Source of the DNA: an uncultured Anaerolineae bacterium | GTDB taxonomy: Bacteria > Chloroflexota > Anaerolineae > Promineifilales > Promineifilaceae | Reading direction: 5' to 3' | Length of the DNA stretch: 64,000 bases | Assembly (NCBI GenBank): GCA_905479495.1 | Contig: CAJQMR010000009.1 | Coordinates: forward strand, 124,001 to 188,000 | Shown: piece by piece, positions 26,297 to 33,769 of the stretch | How the letters are laid out: each line of letters starts with the position of its first letter | How positions within the stretch are numbered: position 1 is the first letter of the stretch | Translations under genes and position numbers: made by a program | Notes under the pieces: model-generated | What the model was told of the DNA's origin: nothing | The model's database searches: none | What the model saw: only the letters and a program-made list of their open reading frames with translations

Positions 26297-27709
26297 ATGA
26301 AAACGGCCGTCTGGTGGATTCGTCGTGACTTGCGCCTGGCAGACAACCAGGCGTTAATGGCAGCATGCCAAGCTGCTGACCAGGTGGTTCCGCTCTTTAT
26401 TGTCGATCCCTTTTTTGAGAAATCTGATTATGTGGGCGACAAGCGTCGGGCCTTTTTATGGGCTGGGCTGCGCCAGTTGGATGCCGATTTGCGTGAGCGA
26501 GGTAGTCGGCTCATTGTCCGGTACGGCCGTCCCGCACAAATTCTCGCTGCAATCCTGCAAGAAACAGAAGCCGAAGCCATTTTTGCCGAAGAAGATTTCA
26601 CCAGCTACGCGCAGCGACGCGACAGCCATATTGCCCATCACTTGCCGCTTCACCTTGAAGCCGGTCTGGTTGTGCATCCACCCGGCACCGTCCTCAAACA
26701 GGATGGCAACCCTTACACGGTGTTCACCCCGTTTAAGAAAAATGCCTGGCTGGAACGGCCGTTACCCCAACAATCTGATATTTTACCCGCCCCAAACACG
26801 CTCAACATGCCAGAGACAGTCCATTCCGATGAGCTGCCCACCGCATTGGCACTGCCTAAGGATGTTCCATTTTCCCCTGGCGAAGCGGAGGCGCAGCGCC
26901 GCCTAAAACAGTTTGCTCGGGACGCCATCGACAAGTATGCACAAGAGCGGGACATGGTTTCTGTGGCTGGTACGTCGCAGCTGTCGCCTTATTTGCGATT
27001 TGGCATGATTTCAGCACGGCAGGCGGTGGTTACGGCCGTAACCGCCATGCAGCAAGCGGAAAGCAAAGAAGCTCGCCAAGGTGCCGAAACATGGCTTAGC
27101 GAACTCATCTGGCGCGAATTCTACATGCACGTTCTCTATCATTTTCCCCATGTGTTGCAGCGCAGCTTTCGCCCTGAATACGACAAAATTGAGTGGCGTA
27201 ATCGAGAAGATGAATTTGCGGCCTGGTGTAACGGCCGTACCGGTTACCCGCTGGTTGATGCCGCCATGCGCCAGCTGATCACCAGTGGCTGGATGCACAA
27301 TCGTGCCCGCATGGTTGTGGCTTCATTTTTGGTCAAGGATTTGCTAATCGATTGGCGCTGGGGTGAAAAATTCTTCATGCAGCATTTGGTGGATGGCGAT
27401 CCGGCGGCCAACAATGGCGGCTGGCAATGGACCGCAGGCACGGGTACTGATGCCGCCCCTTACTTCCGCATCTTCAATCCAACCTCCCAAGCTAAAAAGT
27501 TTGATCCCGATGGGGCGTTTATTCGTCGCTGGCTGCCTGAACTGGCTGATGTGCCCAATGGCTACCTTCACGAGCCGTGGATGATGCCGCCGAACGTACA
27601 AAAATCCGCCAACTGCCAGATTGGCAAAGATTATCCAGCCCCCATCGTGGATCATCACGAAGCGCGGGAGTGGACGCTAGCTGCCTACAAAAATGCCCGC
27701 GAGGCATAA
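26297..27709 (+). CDS. phr: Deoxyribodipyrimidine photolyase, class I CPD type
   Basis: 470 aa. Repairs UV pyrimidine dimers with blue light using FAD. N-terminal antenna domain from MKTAVWWIRRDLRLADN; C-terminal FAD domain with LSPYLRFGMISARQ, WLSELIWREFYMHVLYHFP, GYPLVDAAMRQLITSGWMHNRARMVVASFLVKDLL and the Trp/Asn-rich DPAANNGGWQWTAGTGTD. Start: ATG at 26297 has AGGA six bases before; ATGs at 26279 and 26294 are less well placed. Same transcript as the CarH-like gene (30-nt gap), giving light control of a light-driven repair enzyme. Confidence 0.95.
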   Translation: MKTAVWWIRRDLRLADNQALMAACQAADQVVPLFIVDPFFEKSDYVGDKRRAFLWAGLRQLDADLRERGSRLIVRYGRPAQILAAILQETEAEAIFAEEDFTSYAQRRDSHIAHHLPLHLEAGLVVHPPGTVLKQDGNPYTVFTPFKKNAWLERPLPQQSDILPAPNTLNMPETVHSDELPTALALPKDVPFSPGEAEAQRRLKQFARDAIDKYAQERDMVSVAGTSQLSPYLRFGMISARQAVVTAVTAMQQAESKEARQGAETWLSELIWREFYMHVLYHFPHVLQRSFRPEYDKIEWRNREDEFAAWCNGRTGYPLVDAAMRQLITSGWMHNRARMVVASFLVKDLLIDWRWGEKFFMQHLVDGDPAANNGGWQWTAGTGTDAAPYFRIFNPTSQAKKFDPDGAFIRRWLPELADVPNGYLHEPWMMPPNVQKSANCQIGKDYPAPIVDHHEAREWTLAAYKNAREA

Positions 27710-27711
27710 GG

Positions 27712-27780
27712 ACGCAGAGATTTTTGAGATAAATAACTTCTATTTCTCTGTGCATCTCTGTGCCTTCTCTGCGTAGCTCT
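27712..27780. repeat. Degenerate CTCTGTG/CACAGAG repeat
   Basis: Five or so copies of CTCTGTG/CTCTGCG in about 65 bp between photolyase and the RING-like gene. Similar CAGAG strings lie at 7340-7400, 10084-10135 and 10908-10930. It separates two convergent units and may be a worn dispersed repeat. Confidence 0.5.
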
Positions 27781-27824
27781 GTGTACCGCTTTTTATCTTT
27801 TTTTAAGAGGAGACGACACGGTAT

Positions 27825-28304
27825 TTACAAGGAAAGCAAAAGCGCAATTTGGGGCAAAATAAGGCCAGCTCCGGGGACGCGGTACTGCCAGCCCAGCACT
27901 TCCAGCATGATGTAGTCGGCAATCGCCCACAGCCCAAAACAGCCAATCGAGAAGAAGATAATAGCGATGGAAATGCCCACAAGCAGGCAGCCCTGCCCAC
28001 AGCCAAGTCGAGAAGCGGTTTGTTGGATGCGGCCGTTTGGATTAGCGGCTGGTGGCTGGTTTGCTGGTGGAGAAGCTGTTGGTACCTCTGGGATCGCGGT
28101 TTCTGGTGTTTCAATCTCGCCATGCCCGCGACAGCCATACGCGGCACATTTGTTGCCATTGGCCCGCCAGCAGTGCGTGTGGTGGCGGCTGCTGTCTTCT
28201 GGACAAATAATAATCTCATCCCCTGGGGCAAACGGATTCTTGCACACGACACATTCGTCGCCCAAAAATGGGGATTGTTTGGTAACAGTAATGGGGGAAA
28301 GCAT
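27825..28304 (-). CDS. RING-like zinc-finger protein with C-terminal membrane segment (Prok-RING type)
   Basis: 159 aa. N-terminal treble-clef pattern: Cys18-x2-Cys21, Cys34, His42/His44 with Cys45, Cys53 and Cys58 (CVVCKNPFAPGDEIIICPED ... HTHCW ... CAAYGC). Then a Pro-rich linker and one or two membrane spans (about 103-135). Resembles the prokaryotic RING fingers described beside bacterial E1/E2/JAB genes. Last gene of the ubiquitin-like locus. As a possible membrane-bound E3 or adaptor, its role is inference; no ribosome binding site is evident for this start. Confidence 0.7.
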   Translation of the reverse strand: MLSPITVTKQSPFLGDECVVCKNPFAPGDEIIICPEDSSRHHTHCWRANGNKCAAYGCRGHGEIETPETAIPEVPTASPPANQPPAANPNGRIQQTASRLGCGQGCLLVGISIAIIFFSIGCFGLWAIADYIMLEVLGWQYRVPGAGLILPQIALLLSL

Positions 28305-28310
28305 AGAAGA

Positions 28311-28355
28311 GGGGATTGGGGATTGGAGATTAATCTCTACGAATCTCCAGTCTCC
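28311..28355. repeat. Dispersed repeat, family B (GGAGATT type)
   Basis: GGGGATTGGGGATTGGAGAT then ATCTCTACGAATCTCCAGTC, an imperfect palindrome of GGAGATT units between the two RING-like genes. Further copies at 31902-31950 and, inside a gene, 34625-34652. Confidence 0.7.
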
Positions 28356-28358
28356 GTT

Positions 28359-28790
28359 TTAGCCGATTCTAATTTGATCTAACAGCCATTTAAACAAGCG
28401 TTGCAGCAGGCTGGGACGGCGCAGTTGCTCCACCTGGCGGCGCTGTTCTTCTTTGAGTCGTTTGGTCTGAGCCGAACGGCCGTTTGCCGATGGCCGTGGC
28501 AAGTCTGTGTATTTAATGCTTAACACTGGACTGACAGGGGTGCCATGGATTTTGAATTTGTCATGAGCGCAGCCAAGCACAGCACATTTGCCGCCACCCT
28601 GTTCCCAGCAGATTTTATGGTACAGCGTACCGCATTTGGCGCACACAACTGGCTGCAGCTCGCGGTCTTCGACAAATTTTTCGACCGGGTTGGCACAAAT
28701 GGGGCAGTGCAGGCTTAGCTGATTCGCCTCCTGAATGTCGTTATTCGTGATGGTGAGGGGTGGCATTTCTTGTTCGTCCATTTTGAGCAT
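28359..28790 (-). CDS. RING-like zinc-finger protein (Prok-RING type)
   Basis: 143 aa, no membrane span. Eight zinc ligands in RING order: Cys29-x2-Cys32, Cys50-x2-Cys53, His58-x2-Cys61, Cys69-x4-Cys74 (CPIC ... CAKCGTLYHKICW ... CAVLGC). The second half of the finger is close to that of the neighbouring gene (CW...GGKCAVLGC versus CW...GNKCAAYGC), so the two are related. The rest is charged and helical. Candidate E3 or zinc adaptor in the ubiquitin-like pathway. ATG at 28781 is an alternative start; neither has a clear ribosome binding site. Confidence 0.72.
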   Translation of the reverse strand: MLKMDEQEMPPLTITNNDIQEANQLSLHCPICANPVEKFVEDRELQPVVCAKCGTLYHKICWEQGGGKCAVLGCAHDKFKIHGTPVSPVLSIKYTDLPRPSANGRSAQTKRLKEEQRRQVEQLRRPSLLQRLFKWLLDQIRIG

Positions 28791-28795
28791 TATAG

Positions 28796-28872
28796 CAGTA
28801 ATCGGTTATCGGTAAACGGTAATCGGCTGATTTGTTAATGATTACTGGTTACTGCCCCGATTACCGAATTAC
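28796..28872. repeat. Dispersed palindromic repeat, family A
   Basis: GCAGTAATCGGTTATCGG ... CGGTAATCGG ... CCGATTACCG, able to fold on itself. It fills the space between the JAB gene and the RING gene and overlaps the JAB stop codon. Confidence 0.7.
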
Positions 28873-30059
28873 CAACTGCCAGCGGCCCATTCTGGCCAAT
28901 AAAAATTGTGCCGTGAGACCTGTGTTTTCTGCCGGTCCCAGCTAAAAAAGCCGCTGGTTTTGGCGCGCGGGTCTAGCACAAAGGCTACGTGCCAGATCTG
29001 CGTAAAAAAGTTCTGGTGAATAAATAAATCCATCCCCGACAAAAAGATGCCAAAACCGGGATGGGTATGGTACCAGCCAACGATAACGGCCGTTTCATCC
29101 GGGTACCGTTCGTGCAGCTTGTCGGTCATGTAGCGCCAGCTTTCTGGCGTGTAAGTTACGCTGGCCCCATGCATCACCGTGTATTTGGCGATGATCGTGT
29201 CTAGAATGTGTACCCGGTAACGGCCGTCTGGCTGTTTCTCCGGGCGCGGGCCAATGAGCACCCCGGCCACTTCACGGTTCATGCTGCTCAGTGCATGGGC
29301 TTGGGCGGCGCGCAGAGATGGCTCCTCAATGGTAATGTCCACGGCTGCTGGTGTGGGATCGCCTACCGGCAAATACCGTCCCGCCAGACGCACCCGTGCC
29401 TGGCTAGGGGCAATGACCGTGTCGCTAGTGTCAGCATCTGGCTGCGCTTCCCGCTCTTCATGCACCGGTTCCGGCTCAGATACGATGATGTTGTCAACCT
29501 CATCGTCGGCTTCGACTGCTGGCTCGGTCAGCTCCGGCATTGGCTCAGGTTCTGGTTCGGGTTCAACGGCCGTTTCTTCCGAAACTTCAGCTTCCACTAC
29601 AGCAGGTTCTGCTGTTTCAGCCTCAGTGGCAGGTGCTTCTACTGCCTCATCAATCTGAGGTGTGACTGTGACCTCAATTCCTGAGGCAGGTTCTTCTGTT
29701 GATGGCTCTTCTACCACGGCGGAAACGGCCGTTTCCACCACCATTTTGGCCAGCCACTCGCGGGATGGAGCCACCGGTTCACCGGCTGCGTCCACCACAT
29801 CCATTGCCATTTGTACAGTGTTGTCTTTTACCAGCTCTGCCAGCTTGATTTCACCGTAGGTCTGCCAGATATCAGCTTCGGTCTGGTCGGCGAACGCTTG
29901 CAGCTCGGCCAGGGTACATTCGTGCAGCGTCTTGTAGCTGCCTTCCACCGGCACCAGTTCGGTTGGGGTCAGGCGGATGTTGGCGGAAATGGCCGTTTCT
30001 TGCCCTGGTAAATGTATTTGAATAATCGCCACGTAATGGGTCGTTGTTGATTCAGTCAT
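28869..30059 (-). CDS. JAB/MPN (JAMM) metalloprotease with long acidic linker
   Basis: 396 aa. N-terminal domain (about 1-95) of unknown type, then about 120 residues rich in Glu, Ala and Pro, then a C-terminal JAB domain (about 245-396). The JAMM zinc site is intact: Glu in NREVAGVLIG (near 261) and HTHPGFGIFLSGMD (near 331). JAMM enzymes remove ubiquitin-like proteins from targets. ATG at 30059 is used; an upstream TTG frame is less likely. Second JAB of the locus; the two copies share the core but not the flanking parts. Confidence 0.85.
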   Translation of the reverse strand: MTESTTTHYVAIIQIHLPGQETAISANIRLTPTELVPVEGSYKTLHECTLAELQAFADQTEADIWQTYGEIKLAELVKDNTVQMAMDVVDAAGEPVAPSREWLAKMVVETAVSAVVEEPSTEEPASGIEVTVTPQIDEAVEAPATEAETAEPAVVEAEVSEETAVEPEPEPEPMPELTEPAVEADDEVDNIIVSEPEPVHEEREAQPDADTSDTVIAPSQARVRLAGRYLPVGDPTPAAVDITIEEPSLRAAQAHALSSMNREVAGVLIGPRPEKQPDGRYRVHILDTIIAKYTVMHGASVTYTPESWRYMTDKLHERYPDETAVIVGWYHTHPGFGIFLSGMDLFIHQNFFTQIWHVAFVLDPRAKTSGFFSWDRQKTQVSRHNFYWPEWAAGSW

Positions 30060-30156
30060 AAAATAAAAGTCCAAAGAAGATAGTACGCTGATCTTCCTGA
30101 TTTACCTGATAAAAAAGATCAGAAAAATCAGGGGAATCAGCTGAATCTGCGCCCTA

Positions 30157-31377
30157 TTAAGGAAGTAATTCCACGGCAATAAGGCAGCTGGCTACGCCGG
30201 GCAGAGGGATATTTTGCCGGTCAACGGCCGTTAGCCGAAGTTCGTAACGACCAAACGGTAGTTCACTGGTATCCCACTTGGTGAGTAAGCCCAAATCGGT
30301 TTGGCGGCGCTGCACACCAGCCAGCTCCCAACTCTCGCCATCGGCTGGCCTGTATTCAATCTGATAACGGGCTGCTTCAGGCTGAACGGCCGTGCCCAAA
30401 ATGGCCACATCTTCCCCCAGGGATACACGACTTTCTGCCACCGGAGCCACAATGCGCAGCTGCGCATCGACACAGCTTACCGCATTAATTGATGTTTCAC
30501 CTGCCAGGCTAGCGACGACGCTTTCTAAGCTGTTGACCTGCCGGTTGAGCGCCACCACCCAGCCAAAAAGCAAAAAAAACCCCAGGACAAACCCCAGAAT
30601 CCCCAGCATCGTGCTGTTGGACAAGGTAAAAGATTGGCCTTGCTCAAACGCAGAATGCATCAATCCGGCTTCATCTGCCCCAGCTTCATACGAGGCATAA
30701 AATTGTTCCGTGGCACGCGTATGCCACACTTCCGTTTTGGCCACACGCCAGGGGGCAACAGGTGTTTCTTGCGCATCTAGCTGTTCATAATAGCCCGCGA
30801 TGGGCGCAAGCGTGCCCTCTTGCCAACCAAAGTAGCTGGCTTCATTGCCTAAGGGGTCCACGACCAGCCCCACATGCCATGGCAGCGTGAAAGCGGCCGT
30901 ATGCACTACCACATCATCGCTGGAGTAGAAAACGCCCAGCCCTGGATGGGTGTGGAACCAACCCACAATTTCTAAATTGGGATATTTTTCGGCCCGTTCG
31001 CTATGAATCTGGCTCCAGGCGTCGGCGGTGAAGGTAAAGTGGATGGGGCCATGATCGTCGTTGCGGGCGGGCAGGGCGGCGCTGACTTCTACGATCAGCT
31101 GCTCACCGTCGCGGTAGGCATGGCCGAGCAGCACACCGCCCAGCTCCGAGCGCAGGTTGCTGATGCTGTGCGCCCGAATCTGGCTAAGCGCCTGCTGGCT
31201 GTGGCTGACAACTACCTGGTTGGCAGCGGGTCTTTGGCCATGCAGATGGGCATTGGCGGTGAATGTCGCCAACGGCCGTTCTGGCAAACTGTCAATTTCT
31301 GGTTGGCCAATCATAGGTTCGGTTTCTTCTGGGTGGCGGGTGGAACGGCCGTTAGAGAATGTTGATGCCGAGTTCAT
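30157..31377 (-). CDS. JAB/MPN (JAMM) metalloprotease with membrane anchor and C-terminal beta domain
   Basis: 406 aa. JAB domain about 50-200 with intact JAMM: SELGGVLLG and HTHPGLGVFYSSDD (near 140). One membrane span follows (ILGFVLGFFLLFGWVVAL, about 256-276), then a beta-sandwich-like region (VAPVAESRVSLGEDVAILG ... GRYELRLTAVD). With the JAB domain inside the cell, the C-terminal part would be outside. ATG at 31377 has GGGGAGG 9 bases before and lies inside the E2 gene end (26-nt overlap), implying coupled translation with E2. Confidence 0.85.
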   Translation of the reverse strand: MNSASTFSNGRSTRHPEETEPMIGQPEIDSLPERPLATFTANAHLHGQRPAANQVVVSHSQQALSQIRAHSISNLRSELGGVLLGHAYRDGEQLIVEVSAALPARNDDHGPIHFTFTADAWSQIHSERAEKYPNLEIVGWFHTHPGLGVFYSSDDVVVHTAAFTLPWHVGLVVDPLGNEASYFGWQEGTLAPIAGYYEQLDAQETPVAPWRVAKTEVWHTRATEQFYASYEAGADEAGLMHSAFEQGQSFTLSNSTMLGILGFVLGFFLLFGWVVALNRQVNSLESVVASLAGETSINAVSCVDAQLRIVAPVAESRVSLGEDVAILGTAVQPEAARYQIEYRPADGESWELAGVQRRQTDLGLLTKWDTSELPFGRYELRLTAVDRQNIPLPGVASCLIAVELLP

Positions 31378-31885
31378 CCGATTCTTCCTCCCCAAGCACA
31401 ATCAAATCTTCCAGCGATTGCCCTTTCAGGCTACGCCGGTCGATGGGAAAGAGTTGCTTGTGACGCAGCGCCCAGGCAGCTGCCTTCGAGTTCATCGGGT
31501 CCTTGGGATCAAAATTCTTGTATTGGATCATCTCACCCAAAGTGAGCAGCAGTTCATCTAGCGTTTTGGCAGGCCACCACGCCCCAATGCACACCGCCCC
31601 TGTCACATGAATGTTGGGGTGAAAGATGGGCGTTTGCCACTTTAGCTGCGGCTGCTTTAAGGGGTATTCAGCATGAAGGTAAATGCTCACCTCATGCGAT
31701 TCCCTTAGCAGCGGTTTGCCCGCAGAATTGATCTTTTCCACGCCTTTACAGGTGAACTGGATCAAATATTTTTCGACCGGATCACCGTCAGTAGTAAGGA
31801 TATGGATAAACTCACTGCGATTAACCAGCGCCCGAATCCGCTCGTGGTCGTTGCGCAATCTGGTTTCACGAATATCAAAGGACAT
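31352..31885 (-). CDS. E2-like ubiquitin-conjugating enzyme (UBC fold)
   Basis: 177 aa. UBC-fold landmarks in order: beta-strand segment VEKYLIQFTCKGV, hydrophobic YPLKQPQLKWQTPIF, HPN at residues 89-91, catalytic Cys99 eight residues on (HPNIHVTGAVCIGAWWPA), and the Trp-x-Pro-x2-Thr-Leu-x-Glu-Leu turn typical of E2s. So the thiol-transfer residues are kept. Sits between the ubiquitin-like gene and the membrane JAB gene, overlapping the latter. Confidence 0.88.
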   Translation of the reverse strand: MSFDIRETRLRNDHERIRALVNRSEFIHILTTDGDPVEKYLIQFTCKGVEKINSAGKPLLRESHEVSIYLHAEYPLKQPQLKWQTPIFHPNIHVTGAVCIGAWWPAKTLDELLLTLGEMIQYKNFDPKDPMNSKAAAWALRHKQLFPIDRRSLKGQSLEDLIVLGEEESDELGINIL

Positions 31886-31901
31886 AGTTTTGCCAATTTT
31901 A

Positions 31902-31950
31902 GAGACTGGAGATTAGAGATTGGAGATACCATCTCCAGTCTCCAGTCTCG
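31902..31950. repeat. Dispersed repeat, family B, palindromic copy
   Basis: GAGACTGGAGATTAGAGATT ... ATCTCCAGTCTCCAGTCTC, a palindrome of GGAGATT/GGAGACT units in the short gap between E2 and the ubiquitin-like gene. Confidence 0.7.
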
Positions 31951-31990
31951 TAGCCTCCAACAAAAAACAGAAAAGTTATTTAAATTAGGA

Positions 31991-32257
31991 TTAGCCAGCT
32001 GTTACTTCTGGGAACAGGCTCAGAATATCATCCTCAACCACGCCAGCGTCAGACAGTGATTCATCTTCACTGAGCCGCTTGCCGGAAGAACGATGGTCCA
32101 GGCGGTAGGTGATGGGATTAGCACCTTGGCTGGTGGGGAGTCCCATTTTGCTAACCAGTGCAGGGATCAAACGCCGCATCGGTACGTCGTCTGGTAGTTC
32201 AACCGGGGTCTTTTTTGAGCCGGTGGGATCATAGATGATTGTTTTTATGCTTGCCAT
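31991..32257 (-). CDS. Ubiquitin-like modifier (YukD-like beta-grasp protein)
   Basis: 88 aa. Beta-grasp layout: beta hairpin (KTIIYDPTGSKKTPVELPDD), helix (RRLIPALVSKMG), then the YRLDHRSSGKRLSEDESL element equivalent to the ubiquitin 'leaGkqLedgrtLsDY' region, and VEDDILSLFPEV. It ends in Thr-Ala-Gly, a single C-terminal Gly and no Gly-Gly, with no tail to trim. Flanked by E1 and E2 genes, which makes it the likely conjugated protein. GGAGG lies 11 bases before the ATG. Confidence 0.88.
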   Translation of the reverse strand: MASIKTIIYDPTGSKKTPVELPDDVPMRRLIPALVSKMGLPTSQGANPITYRLDHRSSGKRLSEDESLSDAGVVEDDILSLFPEVTAG

Positions 32258-32416
32258 TTTATAATAGCCTCCATTCGTTTTGGTTGAATTGCTTCTCGGG
32301 CCACACGCCAGGTTATACGGTGGATTTGGATCAAGTCAACTTGATAATACACTTTATAATACGTAGTTTGCCGCTGGGGGTTGCACCCTTTTTGTCAGTT
32401 TTCAGTCAGCAGTTAT

Positions 32417-32478
32417 CGGTAATCAGCAAAGCTTTTTTTAGCCAGACTGAACAACGATTACTAACTTGCTGATTACCG
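32417..32478. repeat. Family A inverted repeat between E1 and ubiquitin-like genes
   Basis: CGGTAATCAGCAA (32417-32429) pairs with TTGCTGATTACCG (32466-32478), perfect 13-bp arms. It occupies the 220-nt gap inside the operon next to the E1 stop codon. Could reduce read-through into the downstream genes. Confidence 0.65.
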
Positions 32479-32481
32479 GCG

Positions 32482-33672
32482 TCAGGCAAACTGTAAAAAC
32501 GTTTCTTTATCGCCTGTCAGCTCCAGATAGATGCTTTCATTTTTGCTGGCGCTGCGGGCGCGAATAATGCCCAAAGGCGGCACGTCCATCTCCGCTAGGG
32601 TGCGGTCCAGGAAAGCTTCACTGCCGTCAATGCGGTGGGTCATGTTCATTTCCCGCCGCCCGCCACAGTTGGGGCAGGTGGATTCATTTTCATACAGCCG
32701 GGCCATCTTACGGAATATGGGAAACACTTCCCCGCAATCCAGACAGTGCATGGTGGTGACGATCTCGCCGTCAAATTCCAGTACGGCATCGTCGGCCAGC
32801 TTTTCTTTGGCGATGGTTAATAGTTCGGCGAGCGTGGTGGCAACGGCCGTACCACTCTCAACCTCCACAATCGGCTCCAGCCGCGCATGGCTCATGCAGC
32901 TCTCTTTAACAGGGTATTCTGTGGTGTAGATATCATTGGTCAGGCCGTTGATCATGACCGCTTTGCCTGGCTGTACTTCCATATTGTGGATTAATTTTAG
33001 CGCTTCCTGCGTCTGCATGGCGGCCACAATCGAGGCGCTGGTGGGTGTAGTGGGTACTTTGCCCTGCAAAATATTTTCTCGCGCCAGCAGCGGGCAGGAG
33101 TAGCGCAGATTGATAATCTGGTAATCCAGGTCAGTGAGGGTGCATTCGTAGCAGGCTCCCTGGCCCGGCCAAAAAACGCGCACAATGCCCATCAGCTCCT
33201 GAATGGCTCCATCGACCCACGGCCGATTGATTTGCCAGCTAAAGCGATTGATAGAAAGTCGCGCCTCGCGGTTGTCCAGGCAGCCGATGATGGCGTCTAC
33301 GTGCCGGAACACGCCCAGACCCATCTCGAAGTTGATGTTGCCGTGCCACGTTTTCACGTTGACGTCCGGGTTAAGCTCCTTCACGCGCTCGGCAGCGGCA
33401 TCTACCTTGCGGCGGCCGCGATCCGAGGCGCGGAACAGGACGGAGCGGCTCAGATTGCTGTCTTCGATGGTGTCGAAGTCGGCAATGAGAAGGTTGCCAA
33501 TACCCATGAGGGCCAAGTTTTTGAGCACTTCGTTTCCGAGTGCCCCCGCCCCAACGACCAGGATGGTGGCGTTGCGCACCACTTCCTGCTGCCACCAGCT
33601 AATGTAGCCGAAGGTATGGTACCGGTCGCTGTCGGGATCGGTGATGATGATTGGTTCAGTTGTTTCAGTCAT
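32482..33672 (-). CDS. E1-like ubiquitin-activating enzyme (ThiF/MoeB fold) with zinc ribbon
   Basis: 396 aa. ThiF adenylation domain: GAGALG at 41-46, DFDTIEDSNLSR (ATP/Mg contacts) around 67-78, and the DAIIGCLDNREARLSIN segment. CYEC (near 180) is the first half of the usual structural zinc site. The normal catalytic Cys position is not obvious; RYSCPLL near 196 is a candidate. An added C-terminal region has CLDC ... CPNC, a zinc ribbon (about 313-340). It would adenylate the C-terminal Gly of the neighbouring ubiquitin-like protein and pass it to E2. Confidence 0.88.
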   Translation of the reverse strand: MTETTEPIIITDPDSDRYHTFGYISWWQQEVVRNATILVVGAGALGNEVLKNLALMGIGNLLIADFDTIEDSNLSRSVLFRASDRGRRKVDAAAERVKELNPDVNVKTWHGNINFEMGLGVFRHVDAIIGCLDNREARLSINRFSWQINRPWVDGAIQELMGIVRVFWPGQGACYECTLTDLDYQIINLRYSCPLLARENILQGKVPTTPTSASIVAAMQTQEALKLIHNMEVQPGKAVMINGLTNDIYTTEYPVKESCMSHARLEPIVEVESGTAVATTLAELLTIAKEKLADDAVLEFDGEIVTTMHCLDCGEVFPIFRKMARLYENESTCPNCGGRREMNMTHRIDGSEAFLDRTLAEMDVPPLGIIRARSASKNESIYLELTGDKETFLQFA

Positions 33673-33694
33673 GTTTCTTCACAGTTGGTTGAGG

Positions 33695-33762
33695 TGGCAA
33701 GTTGCAGGTAGCAGGTCGCAAGTAGTTTCCACTTGCCACTTGCAACGTCTTACTTGCTACCA
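33695..33762. repeat. Dispersed repeat, family C (TTGCAGGTAGCAAG type)
   Basis: GGCAAGTTGCAGGTAGCAGG ... CACTTGCCACTTGCAACG ... CTTGCTACC, palindromic. The same string forms the tail of the lycopene cyclase gene (429-455), and CTTGCTAC is found near 2897. Lies between E1 and the 398-aa gene. Confidence 0.65.
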
Positions 33763-33769
33763 GTCGTTT

